A stretch of 10,746 nt of DNA, from positions 1 through 10,746 of the forward strand of contig CALRFM010000025.1 of assembly GCA_943356515.1 (NCBI GenBank), read 5' to 3'. Made by a program: the position numbers and the translations under genes. Positions 1 through 5,472 of this stretch are shown one piece after another. The notes beneath the pieces are model-generated. The model made no database searches and had not been told where the DNA came from. It saw only the letters and a program-made list of their open reading frames with translations. The DNA comes from Patescibacteria group bacterium. Lineage in GTDB: Bacteria; Patescibacteriota; Microgenomatia; UBA1406; GWC2-37-13. Position 1 is the stretch's first letter; each line of letters opens with the position of its first letter.

Positions 1-460
1 CAGTAGTTGCAGGCATATCGAGGAGTATCACCATATCTTCACAGGGCATCTTATGTTGATCATATTCCAATGTTTCTAACCAAGAAAAGAATGCATCACG
101 CTCCTTATGGGCATGAAACCTTCCACCCTGGTGTGCCATATTAGATGTCACATACCGGTTTGCAATAAGAAGCATTCCATTGTTTAGGTCTTCTTGCATC
201 TGACTTGCAATAGTAGATCTATCCATAGCAAATAGAAGTGCAGAAACATAGGGCGATATGGCTTTCAGAGTTCCTAAATCCCCTCGCAGGTACGATGCAA
301 TAAGCTTGCCATAAAATGTTTCATATTGCGGAAAATCATACACGTTGTGTTGAATGTGATTGTTCTCCAGATATTCTAAAAGAAGTGATACTTGGGTTGT
401 TTTCCCCGTACCGTCAGCGCCTTCAATAATGATAAGCTTACCCTTGTTTGTATCTGCCAT
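1..460 (-). CDS. tmk: Thymidylate kinase (dTMP kinase), 3' end outside the window
   Basis: Phosphorylates dTMP to dTDP with ATP in cytosolic dTTP synthesis. The 153 visible residues carry a P-loop GADGTGKT at residues 14-21, the conserved FAMDRS (Asp80-Arg81) dNMP-site motif, and the NRYVTSN-AHQGG stretch at 101-113 that corresponds to the DRY motif of thymidylate kinases. The DRY Asp is Asn here. A hydrophobic strand VILLDMP (144-150) matches the core strand after the lid-proximal region. About 50-60 C-terminal residues, including the lid, are missing because the gene runs off the window start. The ATG at 460 was chosen because it sits 9 codons before the first beta strand and because a TATCAT -10 box (471-466) lies 5 nt upstream of it. 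There is no Shine-Dalgarno sequence, so the mRNA is probably leaderless. The gene is divergent from the HAD phosphatase. Family assignment is secure. Confidence 0.92.
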   Translation of the reverse strand, partial: MADTNKGKLIIIEGADGTGKTTQVSLLLEYLENNHIQHNVYDFPQYETFYGKLIASYLRGDLGTLKAISPYVSALLFAMDRSTIASQMQEDLNNGMLLIANRYVTSNMAHQGGRFHAHKERDAFFSWLETLEYDQHKMPCEDMVILLDMPATT

Positions 461-465
461 ACACA

Positions 466-475
466 ATGATACAAT
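466..475. promoter_or_regulatory. Overlapping divergent -10 boxes for tmk and the HAD gene
   Basis: The 20 bp between the two start codons hold a minus-strand TATCAT (471-466) ending 5 nt before the tmk ATG and a plus-strand TACAAT (470-475) ending 5 nt before the HAD ATG. The two hexamers share positions 470-471. The -35 regions would lie inside the opposite coding sequences and are weak. RNA polymerase can probably occupy only one direction at a time. This is inferred from position and sequence match alone. Confidence 0.55.
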
Positions 476-480
476 ATGAT

Positions 481-1110
481 ATGAAAAAAACATATAAGCA
501 CGTCATGTTCGATTTTGATGGAACTATCGTAGATAGCTACGATACAATGGTTGCAATATTCAATCAAATGGCGCACCAATTAGACATCGAGCCCTTATCA
601 AAGGAGGAACTTGCAACCTTACGTGATATGACTCCCAAAGAAGTCTTGAAAGCATTAGGTGTACCGTTAATTCGCCTTCCTGGATATTTGGTAACATTCC
701 GTAATGAATATATTAAGCAGATCAATACACTTCATTGTATACCCGGAATAGAAGCTATCCTCAGAGAGCTCAGTGCCAATTATCACTTCTCTATCATTAC
801 TTCAAATGATGAAGAAGCGGTGAGTATGTTTCTGCAGCGCCATGGAATACGAGAACTCTTTAACCCAATCTATTCAGCCAGAAATATATTTGGTAAGCAT
901 AAGGTTATTCAAAAACTTATGAAAGAACGCAAACTTGACGCAAAAACAACTATCTATGTGGGTGATGAAGTGCGCGATATTGAAGCAAGTAAAAAAGTAG
1001 GAATTGACATTATTTCAGTTTCATGGGGGCTCAACTCTCAGAAGATTTTAGCTGAACATAGCCCTACCTATCTTATTGAAAAACCAGAAGAGCTCACCAG
1101 TATTTTATAA
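481..1110 (+). CDS. HAD superfamily (subfamily IA) phosphatase, phosphoglycolate phosphatase/PpaX-like
   Basis: A 209-residue cytosolic hydrolase of the haloacid dehalogenase fold that dephosphorylates small phosphate esters through an aspartyl-phosphate. All four HAD motifs are visible: motif I DFDGT (nucleophile Asp11, acid/base Asp13), motif II IITSND (Ser108), motif III Lys in FGKHK (139 or 141), and motif IV GDEVRD (Asp162, Asp166). Residues about 20-85 form a helical cap, as in Gph, PpaX and beta-phosphoglucomutase types. Length is normal. The substrate cannot be read from sequence, and phosphoglycolate, pyrophosphate and nucleotides are all possible. An in-frame TTG at 448 and ATG at 466 would extend the protein into the tmk gene. 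The ATG at 481 is preferred because MKKTYKHVMFDFDGT is the usual spacing to motif I and because TACAAT lies 5 nt upstream. It is convergent with the Clp-like gene. Confidence 0.88.
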   Translation: MKKTYKHVMFDFDGTIVDSYDTMVAIFNQMAHQLDIEPLSKEELATLRDMTPKEVLKALGVPLIRLPGYLVTFRNEYIKQINTLHCIPGIEAILRELSANYHFSIITSNDEEAVSMFLQRHGIRELFNPIYSARNIFGKHKVIQKLMKERKLDAKTTIYVGDEVRDIEASKKVGIDIISVSWGLNSQKILAEHSPTYLIEKPEELTSIL

Positions 1111-1201
1111 CTGTCATTCTGAGTAGGAACGAAGTGACGACCGAAGAATCCATGTATTGTTTCTGGATCCTTCCCCCGAGTACTCGGGGTCTGGATGACA
1201 G
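1111..1201. repeat. Interspersed palindromic repeat between convergent genes
   Basis: The gap between the HAD and Clp-like stops is almost entirely repeat. The outer ends CTGTCAT (1111-1117) and ATGACAG (1195-1201) are inverted copies. A perfect 16-bp palindrome, CCCCGAGTACTCGGGG, occupies 1174-1189. Internal GAATCCA and GGATCC segments resemble the widespread TGTCATYCTGA...GGATCCA type of bacterial palindromic repeat and match the units at 3535-3599 and 10128-10157. No T-run follows the hairpin on either strand, so it is not a classical intrinsic terminator, although it may still stop or stabilise transcripts from both convergent genes. Confidence 0.75.
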
Positions 1202-1203
1202 TA

Positions 1204-3465
1204 TCACAGATCCATCGCCTCGCCCTTTTTGACTGACCCATCCAAAAGTGCCTTTGCTATTACATCTTCCACATGCTGCATAAATATACGTTGCAAGTTA
1301 CGTACCCCATATTGAATGTTGTAGCCTTCTTTGGTAATCTTTTCTATTGTTGCCGCAGAAATGCGTACGGTTACGTCATGAGTTTCGAGTATTGATTGTT
1401 CGATACTCTTGGCCAAGCCTTGCGCTATAACCAGAGCGGTATCGGTACCCAGTGGATGATACGCTACTACTCCGTCAAATCGATTCAAAAATTCCGGTGA
1501 GAACAGCTTCTTTTCTACCAAGTAGTCAATAATGGTAGTGGTGCTCATGTCGTCAGAGCTTAGTTGTTGTAATTTGGTGCGTGCAAGCAGGGCAAACATA
1601 TGGTCAGAGCCGGCATTAGAAGTGGCGATAATCACCAAGTTTTTACAATCAACTTGTTGACCATAACTATCGGTAAAATACCCTTCGTCAAGCATCGTCA
1701 AAAAGATATTAAGTAAATCTGGATGGGCCTTTTCTATCTCATCCAAAAGAAGCACGCCGTACGGATGTTCTCGCACGGCCTTGGTAAGAAGTCCAGGATT
1801 GAGCTTTTCCACAGATCCAAGGAGTTTTCCAATATCATCAGTGCTTTGGTATAGGGACATATCAAACCGACTCATATGTTCTGATGTATCGAAAAATACA
1901 TTGGAAAGCACTTTGGCTGTTTCTGTTTTCCCTACTCCCGTTGGGCCCAAAAACAAAAATGATGCAAGTGGTTTTTTACGCTTCCCTATCATTAAAAATG
2001 CACGTCTTAAAGCCGATGAAAGTTCATCTATCGCCTCTTTTTGTCCAATAATTTGTTTACTCAGTAATTGTTCTAAGTGAAGTAGTTTGTCTTTTAATAC
2101 ATCTGAAAGTGTTGTTGGTGTATGGGTTTTATTGGCAAGCACGGTATCGACATATTCGGGAAGCACCTTTGTGGCTTTAGCAGTTTGCTGTGTATATACG
2201 CAGACAGAATCCATCAGTTGCAACGCCTTTTCAGGGAACGGCACCGAAGTAAGGTAGAAGTCACCTTTTTCAATCACAAGACCTATGATTTCATACGGAA
2301 TAATAAGATGGTGTCTTTGTTCAAACCACAGGGTTCTGTCAAGAAGTATATATTTGGCATGTTCTTTAGATATTTCGGCAACTTCCAACTTTTCAAACAA
2401 TGAGCGAATATTGGTTTTGGGAAACACGGTAGATTCATACAAATATGGTGTTGTTATACCTATCATTTGCAGCCTATTGGTTCCAGCAAATTTCTCAATC
2501 GAGCTTGAAAGGTCTACTTCACCAGACTGAGCGCTCAGGTAACGGTCTATATTGTCTATTACTACCACGACATTTTGTGAAACTGACGCTTCTTTCATAA
2601 GTTCTTCAAAAAACAATTCACGCTGCGCTTTATCGGTATATTTAGACAAAATCTTTTCCATATTCAGCATAAGCACACGTTTGTAGGCAAGAAGCGAATT
2701 AACCTTTCCTTCATATATACTTCGTGCAAAATCATTTATGATGGTATGCTTCCCTACTCCTTCTTGGCCTACCATAATGGCATTTGCCTCGTCTGATTTG
2801 GAAAGCGCTCGTTCTATCATGGCCGATTCCTTTTTGCGGCCAATAACATGATTACGTATAGACATCTGATACCCGGTGCTCGTGAGATCTTCCCCATATT
2901 CATCTAACGTAGGTGTGTAACCCATGCTCCAATCGCGGGCCAAAGGCGGTACGTTCATAAGATGCTTAAGTTTCCACCACGGTTCAGGTTTCAAAATCAG
3001 ATCATATATATATTCATACCATTGCTCCACGAATTGATAGTTTTCCTCTTTGAGCAAATGATTTTTTATAAATACCTCTTTCATCGCTTCTTTGTGTTCT
3101 TCTTCAGAAGGGGTTATGGCAAATATCCCTAAAGCAAAAGGAATAGTGATGGCAAAAAGAATGATTACAAAGGGAATAATCATAAAATAAAACATGAGTA
3201 TGAGAATAAAAAAGGTTACTATAGCACCACGCATCATTGCTCCAATACCGCGCGATATAAGGTCAAACATAAGGTTATTAAAGAGTACTGAAAAGGAAAA
3301 GCCTTTGGTGACTTTCGGACTTGACAAGTTCTTCCACGGATCAAATAACGTATGAAGAAGTTTTTTTACCGAAAAGAAATAGGGAAGAAAGATAAAAATA
3401 TTTACAAGAGCCTCAAAAAAACCGGCTATATACATGCGCAATCTACTGGAGCTTTGAGGTGACAT
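1204..3465 (-). CDS. Membrane-anchored ClpB/ClpC-like double-AAA+ ATPase
   Basis: A 753-residue AAA+ unfoldase-type protein. The usual Clp N-domain is replaced by a membrane region: an amphipathic segment about 12-33 and one or two strong membrane spans about 76-117. Domain D1 (about 205-430) has a degenerate nucleotide site, GQEGVGKHT (233-241; His240 where Ser/Thr is usual) and VVVIDNID (Asn305 where the catalytic Glu is usual). Domain D2 (about 465-753) is intact: IIGQKEA 472-478, Walker A GPTGVGKT 507-514, Walker B LLLDEIE with Asp575/Glu576, arginine finger in SPEFLNR (Arg662), sensor 2 GVR (Arg722). No IGF/LGF-type ClpP-binding loop is visible after the D2 Walker B, so it may act without ClpP, remodelling proteins at the membrane. 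A TATAAT box ends 7 nt before the ATG; AAAGG lies only 1 nt before it, too close for a Shine-Dalgarno site. It is convergent with the HAD gene. Family is secure; partners are unknown. Confidence 0.9.
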   Translation of the reverse strand: MSPQSSSRLRMYIAGFFEALVNIFIFLPYFFSVKKLLHTLFDPWKNLSSPKVTKGFSFSVLFNNLMFDLISRGIGAMMRGAIVTFFILILMFYFMIIPFVIILFAITIPFALGIFAITPSEEEHKEAMKEVFIKNHLLKEENYQFVEQWYEYIYDLILKPEPWWKLKHLMNVPPLARDWSMGYTPTLDEYGEDLTSTGYQMSIRNHVIGRKKESAMIERALSKSDEANAIMVGQEGVGKHTIINDFARSIYEGKVNSLLAYKRVLMLNMEKILSKYTDKAQRELFFEELMKEASVSQNVVVVIDNIDRYLSAQSGEVDLSSSIEKFAGTNRLQMIGITTPYLYESTVFPKTNIRSLFEKLEVAEISKEHAKYILLDRTLWFEQRHHLIIPYEIIGLVIEKGDFYLTSVPFPEKALQLMDSVCVYTQQTAKATKVLPEYVDTVLANKTHTPTTLSDVLKDKLLHLEQLLSKQIIGQKEAIDELSSALRRAFLMIGKRKKPLASFLFLGPTGVGKTETAKVLSNVFFDTSEHMSRFDMSLYQSTDDIGKLLGSVEKLNPGLLTKAVREHPYGVLLLDEIEKAHPDLLNIFLTMLDEGYFTDSYGQQVDCKNLVIIATSNAGSDHMFALLARTKLQQLSSDDMSTTTIIDYLVEKKLFSPEFLNRFDGVVAYHPLGTDTALVIAQGLAKSIEQSILETHDVTVRISAATIEKITKEGYNIQYGVRNLQRIFMQHVEDVIAKALLDGSVKKGEAMDL

Positions 3466-3472
3466 ACCTTTG

Positions 3473-3502
3473 ATTATATACAGATTTAGGAGTGTTTGTC
3501 AT
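3473..3502 (-). promoter_or_regulatory. Promoter of the Clp-like gene
   Basis: On the minus strand ATGACA (3502-3497) and a perfect TATAAT (3478-3473) are separated by 18 bp. The -10 box ends 7 nt before the ATG at 3465, which puts the predicted transcription start at or within a base or two of the start codon, giving a leaderless mRNA. Confidence 0.7.
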
Positions 3503-3534
3503 GGGGGAATGTGGTGGAGCTAAGGATGCTATTA

Positions 3535-3599
3535 TGTCATCCTGAACTTGATTCAGAATCCAGTCTTGTGTCATTCCCGACCCCGATCGGGAATCCAGT
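3535..3599. repeat. Two tandem palindromic repeat units
   Basis: Unit 1 (3535-3564) starts TGTCATCC and ends AATCCAGT, with the inverted pair CTGAA/TTCAG inside. Unit 2 (3569-3599) starts TGTCATTCC and ends GGAATCCAGT, with an 8-bp stem ATTCCCGA (3573-3580) and TCGGGAAT (3587-3594) around a 6-nt loop. The shared ends with different centres mark them as members of one palindromic family. Unit 2 resembles the ATTCCC...GGGAAT type known as dRS3 in Neisseria. They fill most of the gap between the Clp-like promoter and the 3' end of the one-TM protein gene. Confidence 0.75.
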
Positions 3600-3640
3600 A
3601 TTGGTCAATCTGAACTATTTTCAAAAAATTCCCAGCTTTT

Positions 3641-4084
3641 TTAATTGTATTTTCCATCTTTAGACCACCACAACAAATCTTCCTTTTTTAGACTGGTTTT
3701 ACCTAACAGTTTTTTCCTCATTTCGTAATATATTGGTCGTCTTTTCTCTGCAAGAAATGAGCCGTTAAAATTCTCGTTAATTAATTTAACAATCTCATCT
3801 GGCGCACTTATAAACATTTTTCCTGTTAATTTATTTAGTTTTTGATGTATCAATCTTTGAGTCTTTATTTGCTTGGAAGAATTTTTCACCGATGGGAGGC
3901 CAATTTCTAATGCATCCTCCATTTCATCGATAAATTCTTCATAGCGTTTTCTTTGAATTTCTCTTATTTCTTCTTTTTCTTTATTATGCAGATCTATTTT
4001 TTTAGTTATTAAATATGTGATTATTCCAATAAAGGCCGGCAATATGATGGTTTTTAGTATTTCTAGAAAGATGGGTAGTTTCAT
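3641..4084 (-). CDS. Hypothetical single-TM protein with cytoplasmic helical region
   Basis: A 147-residue protein without a recognisable enzyme domain. Residues about 8-27 (ILKTIILPAFIGIITYLI) form one membrane span. It is followed by a charged, helix-rich region (28-60, many Glu/Lys) that could be a short coiled coil. The C-terminal part ends in a Lys-rich segment and a KKEDLLWW motif near 133-140. The layout (short N-terminus, one span, charged helix, conserved-looking C-terminal tail) resembles a loosely defined family of small bacterial hypothetical proteins often seen near mobile or defence genes. I cannot name a function. TATAAT abuts the ATG (4090-4085). There is no Shine-Dalgarno site. 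The ATG at 4084 is the only sensible start. It stands alone between the Clp-like gene and the tRNAs. Confidence 0.7.
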   Translation of the reverse strand: MKLPIFLEILKTIILPAFIGIITYLITKKIDLHNKEKEEIREIQRKRYEEFIDEMEDALEIGLPSVKNSSKQIKTQRLIHQKLNKLTGKMFISAPDEIVKLINENFNGSFLAEKRRPIYYEMRKKLLGKTSLKKEDLLWWSKDGKYN

Positions 4085-4124
4085 ATTATAATTGATTTAT
4101 TACCCCCTCCCCAAAAAATAATCT

Positions 4125-4141
4125 AAAAAGGTCCGACCCTT
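4125..4141 (-). terminator. Possible weak terminator of the tRNA transcript
   Basis: On the minus strand, 14 nt after tRNA-Val, AAGG-GTCGGA-CCTT can form a 4-bp stem with a 6-nt loop directly followed by a T tract (4129-4125 is AAAAA on the plus strand). The stem is short, so this is only a candidate. Confidence 0.35.
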
Positions 4142-4155
4142 ACAGAAATATTGTG

Positions 4156-4228
4156 TGGACTCGACAGGGCTCGAACCTGTGACCTTTCGGATGTAAACCG
4201 AGCGCTCTACCAACTGAGCTACGAGTCC
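4156..4228 (-). tRNA. tRNA-Val (anticodon UAC)
   Basis: A complete 73-nt cloverleaf on the minus strand: acceptor GGACTCG pairing perfectly with CGAGTCC, D arm GCTC/GAGC, anticodon loop TTTACAT (anticodon TAC), variable loop AGGTC, T arm ACAGG-TTCGAGC-CCTGT, discriminator A. The outermost anticodon-stem pair (27-43) is a C-A mismatch. The 3' CCA is not encoded (CAC follows). It lies downstream of tRNA-Ile and is probably co-transcribed with it. Confidence 0.95.
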
Positions 4229-4229
4229 A

Positions 4230-4304
4230 ATATTAGCTGATAGTCGTTTGCGTTTAGCTATGAGAAGCTAATTGCTATCGGCTAAGAGCTGATGGCTAAG
4301 ACAG
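4230..4304. repeat. AGCT-rich repetitive spacer between tRNA-Val and tRNA-Ile
   Basis: The spacer is built from variants of TTAGCT, AGCTGAT and GGCTAAG (for example TTAGCTGATAG near 4232, AGAGCTGATGGCTAAG near 4285). A 6-bp inverted pair TTAGCT (4254-4259) and AGCTAA (4266-4271) can form a hairpin. There is no gene. It may supply structure for processing between the two tRNAs. Confidence 0.45.
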
Positions 4305-4376
4305 TGGGTGTGGATGGGATCGAACCATCGACCTCTTTCTTATCAGGAAAGCGCTCTACCACTGAGCCACACACCC
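4305..4376 (-). tRNA. tRNA-Ile (anticodon GAU)
   Basis: A complete 72-nt cloverleaf on the minus strand: acceptor GGGTGTG/CACACCC (7 perfect pairs), D arm GCTC-AGTGGTA-GAGC, anticodon arm CTTTC-CTGATAA-GAAAG (anticodon GAT), variable loop AGGTC, T arm GATGG-TTCGATC-CCATC, discriminator A. CCA is not encoded (CTG follows). A damaged partial copy of the same gene lies 118 bp further upstream in the transcript (4400-4494). Confidence 0.96.
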
Positions 4377-4408
4377 TTAATATAAACCTTATCATATCTA
4401 TCGACCTT

Positions 4409-4422
4409 CCCGCCACGGCGGG
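4409..4422. repeat. GC palindrome replacing the anticodon arm
   Basis: CCCGCC-AC-GGCGGG, a 6-bp stem with a 2-nt centre, sits exactly where the intact tRNA-Ile has its anticodon stem-loop (4335-4350). It is a second palindrome type inside the tRNA pseudogene. Confidence 0.7.
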
Positions 4423-4436
4423 GCGCTCTACCACTG

Positions 4437-4482
4437 TCCCGACGCTCGAATCCTCGGTCGGGATCCCGACTTACCGTCGGGA
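4437..4482. repeat. 46-nt tandem double-hairpin element in the tRNA pseudogene
   Basis: Two hairpins lie head to tail, each with the same 7-bp stem TCCCGAC/GTCGGGA: the first with a 13-nt loop (4437-4463), the second with a 5-nt loop (4464-4482). The element begins and ends exactly at the break between the two tRNA-Ile blocks: ACTG at 4433-4436 and AGCC at 4483-4486 are contiguous in the intact tRNA. The insertion is therefore clean, with no visible target duplication. Confidence 0.8.
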
Positions 4483-4509
4483 AGCCACACACCCAAAGTA
4501 TAGAAAACA

Positions 4510-4515
4510 ATTATA
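4510..4515 (-). promoter_or_regulatory. -10 box of the tRNA transcript
   Basis: A perfect TATAAT on the minus strand (4515-4510) predicts a start near 4503, about 9 nt before the 5' end of the tRNA pseudogene, and would drive pseudogene, tRNA-Ile and tRNA-Val together. No convincing -35 was seen at the expected distance. Confidence 0.5.
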
Positions 4516-4575
4516 CTAGATTAATACACAAAAATAATGTATCATGTTCTTTTCCCAGACACATTCGATTATGTA

Positions 4576-4604
4576 TTGAATGTGTACTAATTACATACTA
4601 TACT
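4576..4604 (+). promoter_or_regulatory. Promoter of the DUF62-type gene
   Basis: TTGAAT (4576-4581), a 17-bp spacer and TATACT (4599-4604) lie just upstream of the ATG at 4616. The predicted start leaves a leader of about 4-5 nt, too short for a Shine-Dalgarno site. It is divergent from the tRNA promoter, with about 60 bp between the two -10 boxes. Confidence 0.7.
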
Positions 4605-4615
4605 ATCACTCTACT

Positions 4616-5410
4616 ATGTTTATAACAATCATCACAGACTGTCGTGACAACAACGAGCAAGGTCGCCAGACAACTCGAGCGTCTATGTTGTTTCCTGGAG
4701 CGAATATTAGCTTTGTAGGTGTTGGCAACTTCAATGAAATTGAAGCTGCTGGTAATCTTATTGATATGCTAGATTCAGCAACAGGTGCTGAAGGCGTGAT
4801 CATGGTAAATGCAGCTCCTCGTCATGGATTGGGTAAAAAATATGAAAATGGCACTCCCTTTGGATACTTTTATTACAATAATAAAATCATTGTTTCTACT
4901 ATTGCAGGTAACACGCTATCTCTTGCCAAAAAATTTGGCATGATCGATAAGTTGTATGTAACAGACATTTCAACGGTTACCGAAGCATTTGTTACGAAAG
5001 GTAAATTTCAAGCAGATGCACAAAAACGTACTATGCTTACTCAATTCCGAAGTTATGAATATATGCCATTTCTCGGTAAATGGTTGCACGATAAAGAAGA
5101 TGTACCAAGTGAGGAAATGTCATTAGATAGTATTCCCGACGCTCCAAAAACCGTGTGGTGGGTCGATAATTTTGGCAATACCAAAACAACACTTCTCCCC
5201 GATGAAATTGGTTTTGAACTAGGCAAAAAGATTCAAACAAAAGTGGGAGAATTTACTTGCTACAACAGACTGAAAGACGTGCCCAATGGTGAGGCGGGAA
5301 TGACCATAGGAAGTTCTGGATATCAGAATAAACGCTTCATAGAAATCACTATTCAGGGAAAACATGCAGCCAAGGAATTTGGACTGTACTCTGGTATGGA
5401 CCTTTTTTAA
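4616..5410 (+). CDS. SAM-hydroxide adenosyltransferase (DUF62) family protein, divergent
   Basis: A 264-residue protein resembling the DUF62/SAM hydroxide adenosyltransferase family (relatives of fluorinase and chlorinase), whose typical members hydrolyse S-adenosylmethionine to adenosine and methionine. Supporting features are the N-terminal strand FITIITD (2-8), the inter-strand segment VIMVNAAPRHG (61-71) where the family has VVDPGVG, the C-domain hallmark VDNFGN (183-188), and the terminal IEITIQGKHAAKEFGL...G-DLF (242-264), which matches the small C-terminal beta domain. The family's catalytic Asp in VDPGVG is Asn65 here, and the later FHGRD-type His motif is not evident, so activity may be lost or changed. 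An upstream in-frame ATG at 4580 lies between the -35 and -10 boxes. The ATG at 4616 fits the promoter and the usual protein start. Transcribed alone. Confidence 0.7.
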   Translation: MFITIITDCRDNNEQGRQTTRASMLFPGANISFVGVGNFNEIEAAGNLIDMLDSATGAEGVIMVNAAPRHGLGKKYENGTPFGYFYYNNKIIVSTIAGNTLSLAKKFGMIDKLYVTDISTVTEAFVTKGKFQADAQKRTMLTQFRSYEYMPFLGKWLHDKEDVPSEEMSLDSIPDAPKTVWWVDNFGNTKTTLLPDEIGFELGKKIQTKVGEFTCYNRLKDVPNGEAGMTIGSSGYQNKRFIEITIQGKHAAKEFGLYSGMDLF

Positions 5411-5429
5411 AGCGTATATTTTTGATATG

Positions 5430-5457
5430 TATAATGGTTGAATAATATACCATTATA
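5430..5457. promoter_or_regulatory. Inverted repeat overlapping the coiled-coil gene promoter
   Basis: TATAATGGT (5430-5438) and ACCATTATA (5449-5457) form a perfect 9-bp inverted pair with a 10-nt spacer, covering the -35 box and half of the -35/-10 spacer of the next gene. It could be an operator for a dimeric repressor, or a 3'-end hairpin for the upstream DUF62-type mRNA. The sequence does not decide between these. Confidence 0.4.
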
Positions 5458-5466
5458 TAGTAATAT
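5438..5466 (+). promoter_or_regulatory. Promoter of the coiled-coil gene
   Basis: TTGAAT (5438-5443), a 17-bp spacer and TAATAT (5461-5466). The -10 box ends 6 nt before the ATG at 5473, so the transcript should start at the start codon. Confidence 0.65.
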
Positions 5467-5472
5467 CATACT

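Larger units (their letters stand above)
4400..4494 (-). pseudogene. Broken tRNA-Ile copy interrupted by palindromes
   Basis: Three blocks repeat the neighbouring tRNA-Ile in the same order and strand. Plus-strand 4483-4494 matches 4365-4376 (12/12; acceptor 5' strand and start of the D stem). 4423-4436 matches 4351-4364 (14/14; rest of the D arm). 4400-4407 matches 4327-4334 (8/8; variable loop and start of the T stem). Between the first two blocks a 46-nt double hairpin splits the D stem. Between the last two blocks the anticodon hairpin is replaced by a 15-nt GC palindrome. The T loop, 3' acceptor strand and anticodon are absent, so it cannot be a working tRNA. It lies directly behind the tRNA promoter and is probably still transcribed. 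Confidence 0.8.

Noticed and set aside
448..480. An earlier TTG (448) or ATG (466) start for the HAD gene
   Set aside because: It would overlap the tmk coding sequence and place the -10 box inside the gene. The ATG at 481 gives normal spacing to the DFDGT motif.
1174..1189. Bidirectional intrinsic terminator
   Set aside because: The palindrome is strong but no T tract follows on either strand, so it is listed as a repeat only.
1781..2530. Plus-strand frames opposite the Clp-like ATPase
   Set aside because: They are antisense to a well-supported AAA+ coding sequence and show no start signals or domains.
4400..4494. A functional tRNA with an intron
   Set aside because: The insertion is in the D stem, not the anticodon loop, and the anticodon, T loop and 3' acceptor strand are missing.
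4292..4519. A 75-codon plus-strand frame across the tRNA cluster
   Set aside because: It is the antisense reading of tRNA-Ile and its broken copy, with no independent support.
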